Positions 42,657-51,239 of a stretch of 64,000 nucleotides of DNA are shown piece after piece. Origin of the DNA: an uncultured Oscillospiraceae bacterium (GTDB taxonomy: Bacteria > Bacillota > Clostridia > Oscillospirales > Ruminococcaceae); contig CAJTQM010000002.1 of the NCBI GenBank assembly GCA_910578255.1, positions 79,243 to 143,242 on the forward strand, in the 5' to 3' direction. Within the stretch, counting starts at the first letter, position 1, and every line of letters begins with the position of its first letter. The notes beneath the pieces were generated by a model. That model was not told where the DNA came from. It searched no databases and saw only the letters and a list, made by a program, of their open reading frames with translations. Position numbers and translations under genes: made by a program.

Positions 42657-42704
42657 GTGAACCCGCAAAACCGCTGTCTTCCCGAGGAGCAGGAAGGGGG
42701 GTAG
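42657..42704 (+). CDS. 15-codon upstream peptide coupled to the regulator
   Basis: GTG at 42657 has AGGGAGGAG eight bases upstream and encodes a 15-residue frame ending in GAG-GAG-CAG-GAA-GGG-GGG-TAG. Its last codons are themselves the ribosome site (GGAAGGGGGG) of the regulator gene, whose GTG starts two bases after the TAG. This arrangement suggests translational coupling. The peptide has no recognisable composition. Confidence 0.5.
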   Translation: MNPQNRCLPEEQEGG

Positions 42705-42706
42705 CT

Positions 42707-43939
42707 GTGAACGGCGAAGCAGAACTGGTCCGCGTTTCTATGCTCGGTGGATTTCGGATCCAGTCCGGCGTGCAGCAGGTCAGCGAAAGCCGCAACCGGG
42801 CGCGACTTTTGTGGAACCTTCTGGAATATCTTGTGGCTTTCCGCCACCGGGACGTCCCACAGGAGGAATTGATCGGCGTGCTTTGGCAGGACGATGAGAT
42901 CGACAACCCCTCCGGCGCGTTAAAAAACCTGGTTTACCGGATCCGGACGGTCCTGTCCTCCCAGGGGATTCCCCAGGCGAAAAAGATGATTTTGTGCCGC
43001 CGCGGCGCCTATTCCTGGAACAATGGTCTGCCTACGGTGGTAGATGTGGAAGAGTTTGAACGGCTGGTCCAGAAAGCGGACGGGGAAAGCGACCGTCCAC
43101 GGGAGCAGCTGACGCTGTACCTGGAGGCAATCTCCCTTTACAAAGGGGACTTTCTTCCCAAATCCGCCTCGGAGGAATGGGTCACCCCTCTGTCCACCTA
43201 TTATCGGGGCCTGTATGTAAAATGCGTGGAACAGACCGCCCGCCTTTTAACCGATGCCGGCCGCTATCAGGAGATTGTGGATATCGCCCAACAGGCCCTG
43301 GTCATCGACCAATTTGAGGAGGGTTTCCATGCGGTGCTGCTGCGCGCCCTCACTGCCATGGAGGCCTATCCCCGTGCCATGGCGCATTACGAGCGGGTCA
43401 ACCGGCTTTTTTACCGGGAGTTGGGAGTAAAGCCCTCGGAGGACCTGCAGCAGTTGTATCAGGAATTGGTTCAGAATACCATGCAGCCCAAAACAGATCT
43501 GGAAACCATCAAAAAGGATCTGCGGGAAACCTCGCTGGAGCAGGGCGCTTTTTTCTGTGAGTACGATGTGTTTAAAAACATCTATCAGCTGAAGGCGAGA
43601 ATTGCCGAACGTACTGGCCAGTCGGTTTTCCTGCTGTTGTTGACCGCCGCCGGCGCAGAGGGGGAGCCTTTATCCCCCAAGCTTTTAAGCAGCAGCATGG
43701 ACCGGCTGCAGGACTGCCTTTTGCAAAGCCTGCGCCGCAGCGACGTAGCGGCCCGGTGCAGCGCTACCCAGTTTGTGGCGATGCTTTCCTCTCTGACGCA
43801 GGAAAACGGCCTTTTGGTTCAGCAGCGAATTTTAAACCGGTTCCAAAAGGAAAATGTCCAGCCGGAGGTTTGTATTCAGTTTCGGTTTCAGCCTATGGAG
43901 CCGATGGACGGCCCGCCCGGCAAGCAAAAAGCCCGCTGA
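42707..43939 (+). CDS. SARP/BTAD-type transcriptional activator with a degenerate GGDEF-like end
   Basis: A 410-residue regulator. N-terminal OmpR-like winged helix (about 8-105, including LVAFRHRDVPQEELIGVLW and ALKNLVYRIRTVL), then a bacterial transcriptional activation domain of TPR-like helices (about 112-255, VDVEEFERLV to LYQELVQNT). The last 120 residues resemble a diguanylate cyclase fold (RRSDVAARCSATQFVAML) with the GGDEF signature lost. GTG start after AGGAAGGGGGG. Divergent from the sortase/pilus operon, which it probably controls (inference from position). Confidence 0.85.
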   Translation: MNGEAELVRVSMLGGFRIQSGVQQVSESRNRARLLWNLLEYLVAFRHRDVPQEELIGVLWQDDEIDNPSGALKNLVYRIRTVLSSQGIPQAKKMILCRRGAYSWNNGLPTVVDVEEFERLVQKADGESDRPREQLTLYLEAISLYKGDFLPKSASEEWVTPLSTYYRGLYVKCVEQTARLLTDAGRYQEIVDIAQQALVIDQFEEGFHAVLLRALTAMEAYPRAMAHYERVNRLFYRELGVKPSEDLQQLYQELVQNTMQPKTDLETIKKDLRETSLEQGAFFCEYDVFKNIYQLKARIAERTGQSVFLLLLTAAGAEGEPLSPKLLSSSMDRLQDCLLQSLRRSDVAARCSATQFVAMLSSLTQENGLLVQQRILNRFQKENVQPEVCIQFRFQPMEPMDGPPGKQKAR

Positions 43940-43961
43940 GGAATTCTGTCGGAAAACTCGC

Positions 43962-44002
43962 AAAAAAGCCCCTGCTTTTCTAATTAAAAAGCGGGGGCTT
44001 TT
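43962..44002. terminator. Convergent terminator between the regulator and grpB-like gene
   Basis: GCCCCTGCTTTT and AAAAAGCGGGGGC pair (43968-43979 with 43986-43998), with A and T runs on both sides. Confidence 0.85.
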
Positions 44003-44062
44003 CCACAAAAACCGTAGAAAAACGGCAGATTGCCGGTTTGGCCCGGACCGTCTTTGGCCCGG

Positions 44063-44578
44063 CTAGAGCAGGCCGCACTGCTGGTACAGATTTTGGATGC
44101 AGGGGGCTTTCATGGCCATATAGCCGTCGATATCCTGCGGAAACCGGGCCGCCGCCTGCCGTTTTATAAGACTGTACTGCTCGGCCTGGTCCGGGTGAGT
44201 CCGCAGATAGTCCCGAAAAACCAGGTGGCGGCGAAGTTCCGGCGAATCCGGCGGGCAGACGTACAGATGGTGGGCCATCCGTTCCGGCTTGTTTTCGTAG
44301 GCAAAGGCCTCCCGCCCGGGGATGCCCAGGTCCCCTTCGTGAAAATAGCCCAACTGCGCCAGTCCCTCTTTGACAAAGGGAAAACAGCCGCCGTCTTTCA
44401 GTACCAGATCCAGGTCGATGATCGGCTTGGCCCACATTCCCGGGACCGAGGTGCTGCCCACATGCTCGATGGCCGACAGCCAGGGGGACAGCGATTTTAA
44501 AAGCGGCGCGATGATCTGCCGGAAAGCGGCTTCCCAACCTGGGTCGTAGGGCAGGACAACTACCTGTTTGGTGCGCAT
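44063..44578 (-). CDS. GrpB/UPF0157 family protein
   Basis: A 171-residue nucleotidyltransferase-fold protein. The family signature is IEHVGSTSVPGMWAKPIIDL with the DLDLVL strand. Relatives include the C-terminal domain of some dephospho-CoA kinases and GrpB of unknown function. The start at 44578 follows GGAGTG; 43 further open codons upstream cover the promoter. Single-gene unit. Confidence 0.88.
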   Translation of the reverse strand: MRTKQVVVLPYDPGWEAAFRQIIAPLLKSLSPWLSAIEHVGSTSVPGMWAKPIIDLDLVLKDGGCFPFVKEGLAQLGYFHEGDLGIPGREAFAYENKPERMAHHLYVCPPDSPELRRHLVFRDYLRTHPDQAEQYSLIKRQAAARFPQDIDGYMAMKAPCIQNLYQQCGLL

Positions 44579-44658
44579 AAAAACACTCCTTCCGGGAAAA
44601 TAGCTGGATGGATTCAAGATAAGGCGGCGCAGAAAGGCCGTCCGCAGGGGATGTATAC

Positions 44659-44687
44659 AGTATAGCCCTGAAGGACCGAAAAAGCAA
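44659..44687 (-). promoter_or_regulatory. Promoter of the GrpB-like gene
   Basis: TTGCTT (44687-44682) and TATACT (44664-44659) with a 17-base spacer on the minus strand. Confidence 0.65.
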
Positions 44688-44700
44688 CCGGTCCCGACGG

Positions 44701-44729
44701 TTGACAAAGCTTCTGCCAGATGGGATAAT
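44701..44729 (+). promoter_or_regulatory. Promoter of the HAD hydrolase gene
   Basis: TTGACA (44701-44706), 17-base spacer, GATAAT (44724-44729). The -10 to TTG start distance is only about 20 bases, so the leader is very short. Confidence 0.75.
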
Positions 44730-44750
44730 CAAAAAAAGGGGGGATCCTTT

Positions 44751-45437
44751 TTGAAAACATATCGCTATTTATTGTTCGACGCAGACGGCACGCTGCTGGA
44801 TTTTGACCTTTGCGAAAAAAAGGCGTTAGAGCAGACGTTGGCCCATTATAAAATCCCCGGCGGGGACCAGGTTCTCTCCCTGTACCATCAGATCAACGCC
44901 GCTTTGTGGGAGCAGTTTAACCACGGACAGATCAGTCGCCCGCAGCTTTTGCATCGTCGGTTTGCGCAGCTGTGCCAGGCGCTGGAATTGCAGGAAGATC
45001 CGGAGCAGATGAATCGCTTTTATATGCAGCAGCTGAGCCGGCATGCGGATTTGCTGGAGGAGTCGGAGAAAGTTTGCAATATCCTTTATAAAAAATACGA
45101 TTTGTATATTATCACCAATGGGGCCAGCCTGACCCAGCATGGACGGTTTTCCGTCTGCCCGCTGACCCCGTTGTTTCGGGGGATTTTTATTTCGGAGGAT
45201 ATGGGGGTTCAAAAGCCCCAGAAGGCGTATTTTGACGCGGTGGCCGCCGCCATTCCCGGCTTTGATTCCGGCGCGGCTCTGGTGATCGGCGATTCGCTCT
45301 CCTCCGACATGTTGGGCGCCCAAAACGCGGGCATCGACAGCTGCTGGTACAATCCCCGGGGGGAGGAAAACCGGTCCGGTGTGTGCTGCACCTATGAGAT
45401 CCGGCGGCTGCGGGAACTTTTGGCCCTTTTACCCTGA
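44751..45437 (+). CDS. HAD-family phosphatase, YjjG-like
   Basis: A 228-residue haloacid-dehalogenase hydrolase. Motif I LLFDADGTLLDFD (both catalytic Asp), cap domain of helices (25-95), motif II IITNGASLTQ, Lys in GVQKPQKAYFDAV and motif IV ALVIGDSLSSD. Closest in layout to YjjG-type nucleoside 5-prime-monophosphatases. TTG start with AAGGGGGG ten bases before; no ATG near. Monocistronic. Confidence 0.88.
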   Translation: MKTYRYLLFDADGTLLDFDLCEKKALEQTLAHYKIPGGDQVLSLYHQINAALWEQFNHGQISRPQLLHRRFAQLCQALELQEDPEQMNRFYMQQLSRHADLLEESEKVCNILYKKYDLYIITNGASLTQHGRFSVCPLTPLFRGIFISEDMGVQKPQKAYFDAVAAAIPGFDSGAALVIGDSLSSDMLGAQNAGIDSCWYNPRGEENRSGVCCTYEIRRLRELLALLP

Positions 45438-45526
45438 GTTTTGGCGAAGGCGCGGGACGCCGCTCATCAAAAAAGGGGGATTAGACGTGTATTTTGAAAA
45501 ATTTTGGGTAAAATTCTTTTAGTGTG

Positions 45527-45555
45527 TTGACAGATAGAAAGAATCCTGCTATAAT
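45527..45555 (+). promoter_or_regulatory. Promoter of tRNA-Lys
   Basis: TTGACA (45527-45532), 17-base spacer, TATAAT (45550-45555): both hexamers perfect. Confidence 0.92.
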
Positions 45556-45576
45556 GGATAAGCGCTAAAATAGAAT

Positions 45577-45652
45577 GAACCACTAGCTCAGTTGGCAGAG
45601 CATTTGACTTTTAATCAAAGGGTCCGGGGTTCGAATCCCCGGTGGTTCACCA
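45577..45652 (+). tRNA. tRNA-Lys (anticodon UUU)
   Basis: Acceptor GAACCAC pairs with GTGGTTC; anticodon stem TTTGA/TCAAA encloses CTTTTAA, giving TTT; T-loop GGTTCGAATCC; discriminator A; encoded CCA at 45650-45652. Confidence 0.96.
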
Positions 45653-45653
45653 C

Positions 45654-45692
45654 AAAAACCCCTTGGAATCATAAGGTTCCAAGGGGTTTTTG
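45654..45692. terminator. Terminator between tRNA-Lys and the biosynthetic cluster
   Basis: AAAAACCCCTTGGAA and TTCCAAGGGGTTTTT form a 15-base-pair stem; with A and T runs on both sides it can end transcription from both directions. Confidence 0.9.
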
Positions 45693-45780
45693 TTTGGTGT
45701 GATTTTTGCCGTCATCGGCAGGCAGAAGGCCACAAAAGACATAAGTTTCGCGGTGTGCTGTCTTCAATCCGGCGGACGGT

Positions 45781-47409
45781 TTATTTAAAATCGTAATTGC
45801 CGCGAAAGAAATTTTCCATTGTGCTTTCCGGCGATTTTTCGCTGGCATAGTCGCTGCTTACGACGGCGTTCACCTGCGCTCGGGCTTTTTCATAGGCTTC
45901 GGGATTGTCCAGGCTGCGCATGAGGGCGGGCAGCAGGTCCGCCGCTTCCTCAAAAGAGGGCAGAATGGTGGGAAGATTGCGGTATTTTTCCGTAAAAAAC
46001 TCGCTGTTCCACGCGGTAAAGGAAACCCCACCGGTAGAGTACGGTTCTAAATAATAGCCGTCCAGCCCTTCGCCGAAACTCATCGCCCACTTGGCCCTTG
46101 AGATCAGCTTAAGGTATTCTTTAAAAGGGATGTCCCGAATCTCAATAAACTGCATGGACGGGAACTCCGTGCGCAGTCTTTGCAGGATTGCCGCTTTACA
46201 CGGATGGTCGTCCGGCGAGTAAATGAACAACTCCTCTTTTTTATCATAGGGGGTAAAGACGATCTCTTTTTTGATCGGCGGGATAATCTGATGGGTGGGA
46301 ATTCCAAACAGATCCCGGTGATACTGGGTTGTGTAGCTTTTATGCGCCGTTGTTTGGGTGACCTTTGTAAAGTAACGCCGCAGCCGGTCAACCTCGTAGT
46401 TCGCCGGCATCAGTTCAATATTCTGGTTTAAAATATTGAGGTGCCGGACCGGGATCCGCGCCAGATAGCCGTCGACATGAGAGAACAGATAGTCATAGAC
46501 CTGGCCGATATGGTTTTCCGGGAGCATGATGAGGACTTCTTTGACATTGGGAAAACGGTATACGATCTGTTCATACCGAAACACCGGCATATCATTGTCA
46601 AACCGGGAATAGCCGGACAGATACTGCGGGGACTGGGGCAGGGTGGAGGCAACGACCTCACAGCCGTGAAGCGGGGTCAGCCTGCGCGAGATGTCGTACA
46701 TGCCGCATATGGACATGAGCCCCCCTGAAATGGAATCCTGATCCGTTACCCAAAACCAGATCAGCTTTTCACAGCTGGCAGCGTTGGGATAGGTTTGCTC
46801 CATGGCCGCGTCCTGCCTGAGCATATGGATGTACGAGCGGTATACATCCTCCTGATAGCCAAGCTTGACAGGAGCGGAAGATTCGGCAATAAAGATTTCC
46901 GGGACACGGTACTTTAAGCAGTACAACAGCGGATTGCTGTCGCACTGGGGGTACTTTTGGAAAAACGCCTCCAGGTCAAAATGGGGATTGGGCAGATTGC
47001 TCTCTTTCCAACCCGTTTGCGCGTAGTGCTCAATCGGGTTGATGGTTCCTCGCTCTTCCGGGGTCATATAGGTTTGGGCGTAATACGTCATATCAAAAAG
47101 AGTTTGGGTAAAATAGTAATCGTACAGTTCGCATTCATTGTCGGACCGGTAGATCCTCCCTTCCTTTTGGCCGAAGCGGATGTAGTGCAAAAGCGCGTTG
47201 ACCCCGGCGTCGCGTACATCGGGGTACATTTTATAGTAGTGCTGGGAGGAAAAAACCGGGGAAGGGGAATTCTCCCGGTTTTCATTTTTCGCAAAATGGT
47301 CGGCCGCCTGATTTTCGGAAACGCCGTATTTAGAAGCATAATAGGCGCGGTCGAACAGCGCCGACTGCTTGAGCGTCTGGATATCGTTCCGGTATTCCTG
47401 TGATTTCAT
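45781..47409 (-). CDS. Glycosyltransferase-like protein with N-terminal FDxxYY repeats
   Basis: A 542-residue protein in two parts. The N-terminal 170 residues hold four copies of a roughly 40-residue aromatic repeat (LFDRAYYASKYGV, SQHYYKMYPDVRD, LFDMTYYAQTY, FDLEAFFQKYP, each ending in an xHYxxxG-like block), a module often fused to surface-glycan glycosyltransferases and rhamnan-type synthesis proteins. The C-terminal part looks like a GT-B glycosyltransferase (IFIYSPDDHPCKAAI, MSFGEGLDGYYLEPYSTGG). No signal peptide, so cytoplasmic. Last gene of the cluster; it may transfer the amino sugar made by the DegT enzyme. Donor and acceptor unknown. Confidence 0.7.
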   Translation of the reverse strand: MKSQEYRNDIQTLKQSALFDRAYYASKYGVSENQAADHFAKNENRENSPSPVFSSQHYYKMYPDVRDAGVNALLHYIRFGQKEGRIYRSDNECELYDYYFTQTLFDMTYYAQTYMTPEERGTINPIEHYAQTGWKESNLPNPHFDLEAFFQKYPQCDSNPLLYCLKYRVPEIFIAESSAPVKLGYQEDVYRSYIHMLRQDAAMEQTYPNAASCEKLIWFWVTDQDSISGGLMSICGMYDISRRLTPLHGCEVVASTLPQSPQYLSGYSRFDNDMPVFRYEQIVYRFPNVKEVLIMLPENHIGQVYDYLFSHVDGYLARIPVRHLNILNQNIELMPANYEVDRLRRYFTKVTQTTAHKSYTTQYHRDLFGIPTHQIIPPIKKEIVFTPYDKKEELFIYSPDDHPCKAAILQRLRTEFPSMQFIEIRDIPFKEYLKLISRAKWAMSFGEGLDGYYLEPYSTGGVSFTAWNSEFFTEKYRNLPTILPSFEEAADLLPALMRSLDNPEAYEKARAQVNAVVSSDYASEKSPESTMENFFRGNYDFK

Positions 47410-47562
47410 CCGAATGGGATCCCCTTTCTTTTGTTTGTGATGGGAAAACGCCTACAGGATTTTCCGCGCAGTCCTGTCCATAAAAAAACAAGGGACGCCG
47501 CAGGGCCGGATCTTTGTCAAAACCGGCTGATCGGGCCTTCCCAACAAAAACGAGACCAGGTT

Positions 47563-48678
47563 TTATTTGCAAAGGATCTTCTTTACCGCATGGCAGATCA
47601 TTTCTACATTCTCAAGACCCAGATCTCCATAAAGCGGCAGCGTCAGCACCTGGCTGGCAATCTTTTTCGCCACCGGAAGGGGTGTTTGGGCGTACTGATC
47701 TTTGTAGCAGTCAAAATCCGTAATCAGCGGATAAAAGTATTTTCGTGTAAAAATGTGATAGTCCCGAAGCGCCTGATACAATGTATTGCGGTCTGTACCC
47801 GCTTCTTCCGCTTCAATCAAAATGGGGAAATAGGCGTAATTGGGGCGTACCCCCGGGCGCTGACGCAGCATCCGAAGCCCCGGAATGCCGCTTAGCTGCT
47901 GGCAGTATGCCGTTACAAGAGCCTGGCGTTTTGCGATCTCTTCATCAAAGTGCCGCAGGTTACAAAGCCCCATAGCCGCCTGAAACTCGTTCATTTTGGC
48001 GTTGCCGCCTGCAAAAACCACCGTCTCTTCGTCCAGAATGCCGAAGTTTTTTGCCTCACACAGCGCTGGGGCCAAAGCCGGGTCGCGAAAGCTGACGGCG
48101 CCCCCTTCGATGGTGTTAAACACCTTGGTGGCATGAAAGCTGAAGATAGACGCGTCGCCGAAACTCCCGATCCCTTTTCCGTTTAACTTTACGCCAAAGG
48201 CGTGGGCGGCGTCGTAAATCACCTTTAGCCCATGGCGCCGCGCGATTTGCCCGATCGCTTCAACATTGCAGCAGTTTCCATAAACATGCACCGGCAAAAT
48301 GGCAGAGGTCTTTTCAGTGATCAGCGCCTCGATTTTGCGCTCGTCTATCGTTCCGTCCGTTTCCTTGATATCGCAAAATACCGGGGTAAGCCCCCGCCGG
48401 ACAATCGCGTGGGTCGTGGAAGCGAAGGTAAACGGCGTTGTAATCACCTCGCCGGACAGTTCCATCGCCTGAAGGATCCCCTCCAGCGCAAGGTGGCCGT
48501 TTACAAACAAAGAAAGCCTGTCCACCCCAAGCTTTTGCCTCAGCGCTTGTTCCAGCTGCCGATGAAGGTCCCCCATATTGGTAAGCCATTTGCTTTCCCA
48601 CAGGGGTCGGATTTGGTCAATGTATTCTTCCAGCGGAGGAATGCATGGCCGCGTTACAAAAATATCCTGCTGTGCCAT
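47563..48678 (-). CDS. DegT/DnrJ/EryC1/StrS-type sugar aminotransferase
   Basis: A 371-residue PLP enzyme that aminates a nucleotide-linked keto-sugar. The PLP-phosphate region is VNGHLALEGILQAM, Asp156 in VIYDAAHAFG contacts the ring nitrogen, and Lys185 in FSFHATKVFNTIEGGA forms the Schiff base. VioA/WecE-like enzymes of this family act on dTDP- or UDP-4-keto-6-deoxyhexoses. No dehydratase that would make the keto-sugar lies in the cluster, so the substrate must come from elsewhere. Follows the carboxyltransferase by 11 bases. Confidence 0.9.
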   Translation of the reverse strand: MAQQDIFVTRPCIPPLEEYIDQIRPLWESKWLTNMGDLHRQLEQALRQKLGVDRLSLFVNGHLALEGILQAMELSGEVITTPFTFASTTHAIVRRGLTPVFCDIKETDGTIDERKIEALITEKTSAILPVHVYGNCCNVEAIGQIARRHGLKVIYDAAHAFGVKLNGKGIGSFGDASIFSFHATKVFNTIEGGAVSFRDPALAPALCEAKNFGILDEETVVFAGGNAKMNEFQAAMGLCNLRHFDEEIAKRQALVTAYCQQLSGIPGLRMLRQRPGVRPNYAYFPILIEAEEAGTDRNTLYQALRDYHIFTRKYFYPLITDFDCYKDQYAQTPLPVAKKIASQVLTLPLYGDLGLENVEMICHAVKKILCK

Positions 48679-48689
48679 ATTCTTCCCCC

Positions 48690-50231
48690 TTACAATGGGA
48701 TGTTTCCATGCTTTTTCTGCGGCGCCTGCACCTGTTTTGTTTTCAGAAAGTCCAGTGCGGCGCGGATTTTTCCGCGCGTTTCCTCCGGCAGGATCACATC
48801 ATCTACATAGCCGCGCTTTGCCGCAATGAAGGGGTTCATGAAAAGGTCCTGATATTCCTCGATCTTTTCTTCTGTAAACCGCGCCGGATCCTCGGCCTGC
48901 GCCAGCTGCTTTTTCCAGATAATGCTGATGGCGCCGTCGGCACCCATAACCGCCACCTCGGCGATGGGCCAGGCATAAACCACGTCCGCCCCCATGCTTT
49001 TGCTGTTCATGGCGATATAAGCGCCGCCGTAGGCCTTGCGCATAATCAAAGAGATTTTGGGAACCGTCGCCTCGGAATAGGCATACAAAATCTTTGCGCC
49101 GTGCCGAATAATCCCCTTGGCCTCCTGCTCTTTGCCCGGCATAAAGGCCGGCACATCCACCAGGGTGACCAGCGGGATATTAAAGCAGTCGCAAAAACGG
49201 ATAAACCGGGCGATTTTGTCCGAACTGTCGCAATCCAAAGAGCCGCCGATAAAATTGGGCTGATTGGCTACAAAACCGACGCTCTCGCCGTCGATGCGGC
49301 CCAGTCCAATGACTGCGTTGGCCGCAAAGTCCTTTTGTATTTCCAGAAAGCTGCCCTCATCTACCATGGTGTCGATCACCTGGTGTACATCGTAAGGACG
49401 GCGGGGGTTGTCCGGCACGATCTGGGGGATATCCGACGAACGGTCCACCGGCTTTCCCGCCAAAACCGGCGGTTTTTCCAGGTAATTTTGCGGCAGATAA
49501 GAAAGCAGACGCCGCACTCCTGCGAAGCACTCCTGCTCGTTTTGATAGGTAAAATGGCTGACGCCGCTGGTATGGGCATGGACCGCCGTGCCGCCCAGTT
49601 CCTCGATGGTGGTTACCTCGCCTAAAACCGACTGCACCACTTTGGGACCGGTGATAAACATCTTGCTGATTTTTTCCACCATAAAGATAAAATCGCAGAT
49701 AGCCGGAGAATAACAGGCCCCGCCCGAGCAGGGGCCGACAATGACCGCAATCTGCGGGATTACGCCGGAGGCTTTTGTATTGCGCAAAAACATTTCGCCG
49801 TATCCGCTCAGCGCCGAGATTCCCTCTTCAATGCGCGCGCCGCCGCTGTCGTTGATCGCGATAAACGGAACCTTCATTTGAAGCGCCATATCCTGCATCC
49901 GGCAGATTTTCATGGAATGGTATTCGCCCGATGTGCCGCCGATCACCGTAAAATCCTCGGATGCGACGCAGACCGTCCGGCCGTTGACCGTTCCGTAGCC
50001 GGTTACCACGCCGTCGCCCGGCACCCGGCGCTTATCCAGACCAAAATCGTCGATACGGGATTCAACCAGGCCGTTTACCTCTACAAAGCTGCCCTGGTCC
50101 AGCAAAAGGTTGATTCGTTCCCGCGCTGTCAGCTTGCCGGCCTTGTGCTGGGTGTCGATTCTGGCCTGTCCGCCGCCCTCGCGCGACTTTTCCCGCAGTC
50201 TTTCAACTTCTTTTATATTCTCCTGCCACAT
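48690..50231 (-). CDS. Acyl-CoA carboxylase carboxyltransferase (propionyl/methylmalonyl type)
   Basis: A 513-residue carboxyltransferase of the AccD5/PccB/MmdA family. N-terminal and C-terminal crotonase-like halves are both present (NDSGGARIEEGISALSGYG, GPCSGGACYSPAICDF; PLVTLVDVPAFMPGKEQE, KAYGGAYIAMNSKSMGAD). It moves CO2 between biotin and an acyl-CoA, making malonyl- or methylmalonyl-CoA or the reverse. Start set at the ATG 50231, one base after the FabD stop. No biotin carrier or biotin carboxylase is encoded here, so it needs partners from elsewhere. Probably supplies extender units to the cluster. Confidence 0.9.
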   Translation of the reverse strand: MWQENIKEVERLREKSREGGGQARIDTQHKAGKLTARERINLLLDQGSFVEVNGLVESRIDDFGLDKRRVPGDGVVTGYGTVNGRTVCVASEDFTVIGGTSGEYHSMKICRMQDMALQMKVPFIAINDSGGARIEEGISALSGYGEMFLRNTKASGVIPQIAVIVGPCSGGACYSPAICDFIFMVEKISKMFITGPKVVQSVLGEVTTIEELGGTAVHAHTSGVSHFTYQNEQECFAGVRRLLSYLPQNYLEKPPVLAGKPVDRSSDIPQIVPDNPRRPYDVHQVIDTMVDEGSFLEIQKDFAANAVIGLGRIDGESVGFVANQPNFIGGSLDCDSSDKIARFIRFCDCFNIPLVTLVDVPAFMPGKEQEAKGIIRHGAKILYAYSEATVPKISLIMRKAYGGAYIAMNSKSMGADVVYAWPIAEVAVMGADGAISIIWKKQLAQAEDPARFTEEKIEEYQDLFMNPFIAAKRGYVDDVILPEETRGKIRAALDFLKTKQVQAPQKKHGNIPL

Positions 50232-50232
50232 T

Positions 50233-51171
50233 TTACCCCTGATTCTCTCCTTTTTCCGTTTGTTCAAAAGAAGCCAGGTCATCTGCGGTAGAGATATTGT
50301 ACGAAACAAGGCTTCGGTCGATTTTTTTGTTTAGCTTTGTCAGGGTTTCTCCCGGGCCGATCTCTATAAACTGTTCCACTTCCGCCGCCTGCATGGCGCG
50401 GACGCTTTGTTCCCAGCGCACGGCGGAATACATCTGCTGCGCCAGAAGGGGCTTGACAAGTCCAGCATCGCGGATAAATTCCGCGTTTGCATTGGCCACA
50501 TAAGGGACCGTTCCCTGCCGGACTTCGACCTTGTTCAAAAGTTCTTCCAACTGTGCGGCCGCGCCTTTCATCAGCGGGGAATGGGAAGGAATGCTCACCT
50601 TGAGCTCGGTGGCAAGACGTGCTTTTGCCTCCTCGGCCATCTGCTTTACCTGCATGACGGCGTCTCTCTCGCCCGAGACCACCGTCTGTTTCTGGGAGTT
50701 ATAGTTGGACACTGCGACGACGCCCTGGGCTTTTTGGCAAAAGCCCTCCACCACATCCGCAGTCAGGCCGATGATGGCCACCATGGCGCCGCGGCCCAGC
50801 GGCACGGCGTTCTGCATCAAAATGCCGCGTTCCCGCACAAGGCGAAAGGCGTCTTCCATTTGCAGATAGCCTGCGGCGACCAGCGCGGCATATTCACCCA
50901 AGCTCTGTCCGGCTGTCACGTTCGGATAAAAGCCGGACTCCCGGACCGCGGCCAGAATCGCCAGTTCCGCCGTGAGCAGCGCCACCTGCGTGTATTCGGT
51001 CTGGTCCAGCTTTTCGTTTTCCGTAAAGCAAAGCGTCTGCATATCAAGGCCGGTGACGTGGCTGGCGGTTTCGAACACCGCCCTGCTTGCCGGAAACTGA
51101 TCAAAAAAATCCCGCGCCATCCCCGCGATCTGCGCGCCCTGGCCCGGAAAGATAAAGGCTGTTTTTTTCAT
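50233..51171 (-). CDS. fabD: Malonyl-CoA:ACP transacylase
   Basis: A 312-residue acyltransferase that loads malonate (or a related extender) onto an acyl carrier protein. FIFPGQGAQIAGMARDFF, nucleophile Ser90 in TAGQSLGEYAALVAAG and catalytic His in SIPSHSPLMKG are visible; the usual GHSLGE has Gln for His, which is common. Start at 51171 after AAAGGGAAGCG. It is a dedicated copy within the cluster; a general fatty-acid synthesis locus is not in this window. Confidence 0.92.
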   Translation of the reverse strand: MKKTAFIFPGQGAQIAGMARDFFDQFPASRAVFETASHVTGLDMQTLCFTENEKLDQTEYTQVALLTAELAILAAVRESGFYPNVTAGQSLGEYAALVAAGYLQMEDAFRLVRERGILMQNAVPLGRGAMVAIIGLTADVVEGFCQKAQGVVAVSNYNSQKQTVVSGERDAVMQVKQMAEEAKARLATELKVSIPSHSPLMKGAAAQLEELLNKVEVRQGTVPYVANANAEFIRDAGLVKPLLAQQMYSAVRWEQSVRAMQAAEVEQFIEIGPGETLTKLNKKIDRSLVSYNISTADDLASFEQTEKGENQG

Positions 51172-51239
51172 GAATCGCTTCCCTTTCTTTGGTGCAATTG
51201 CACATTGTTTCAATCCGATCGTCCGCTTTGTACACTTGA

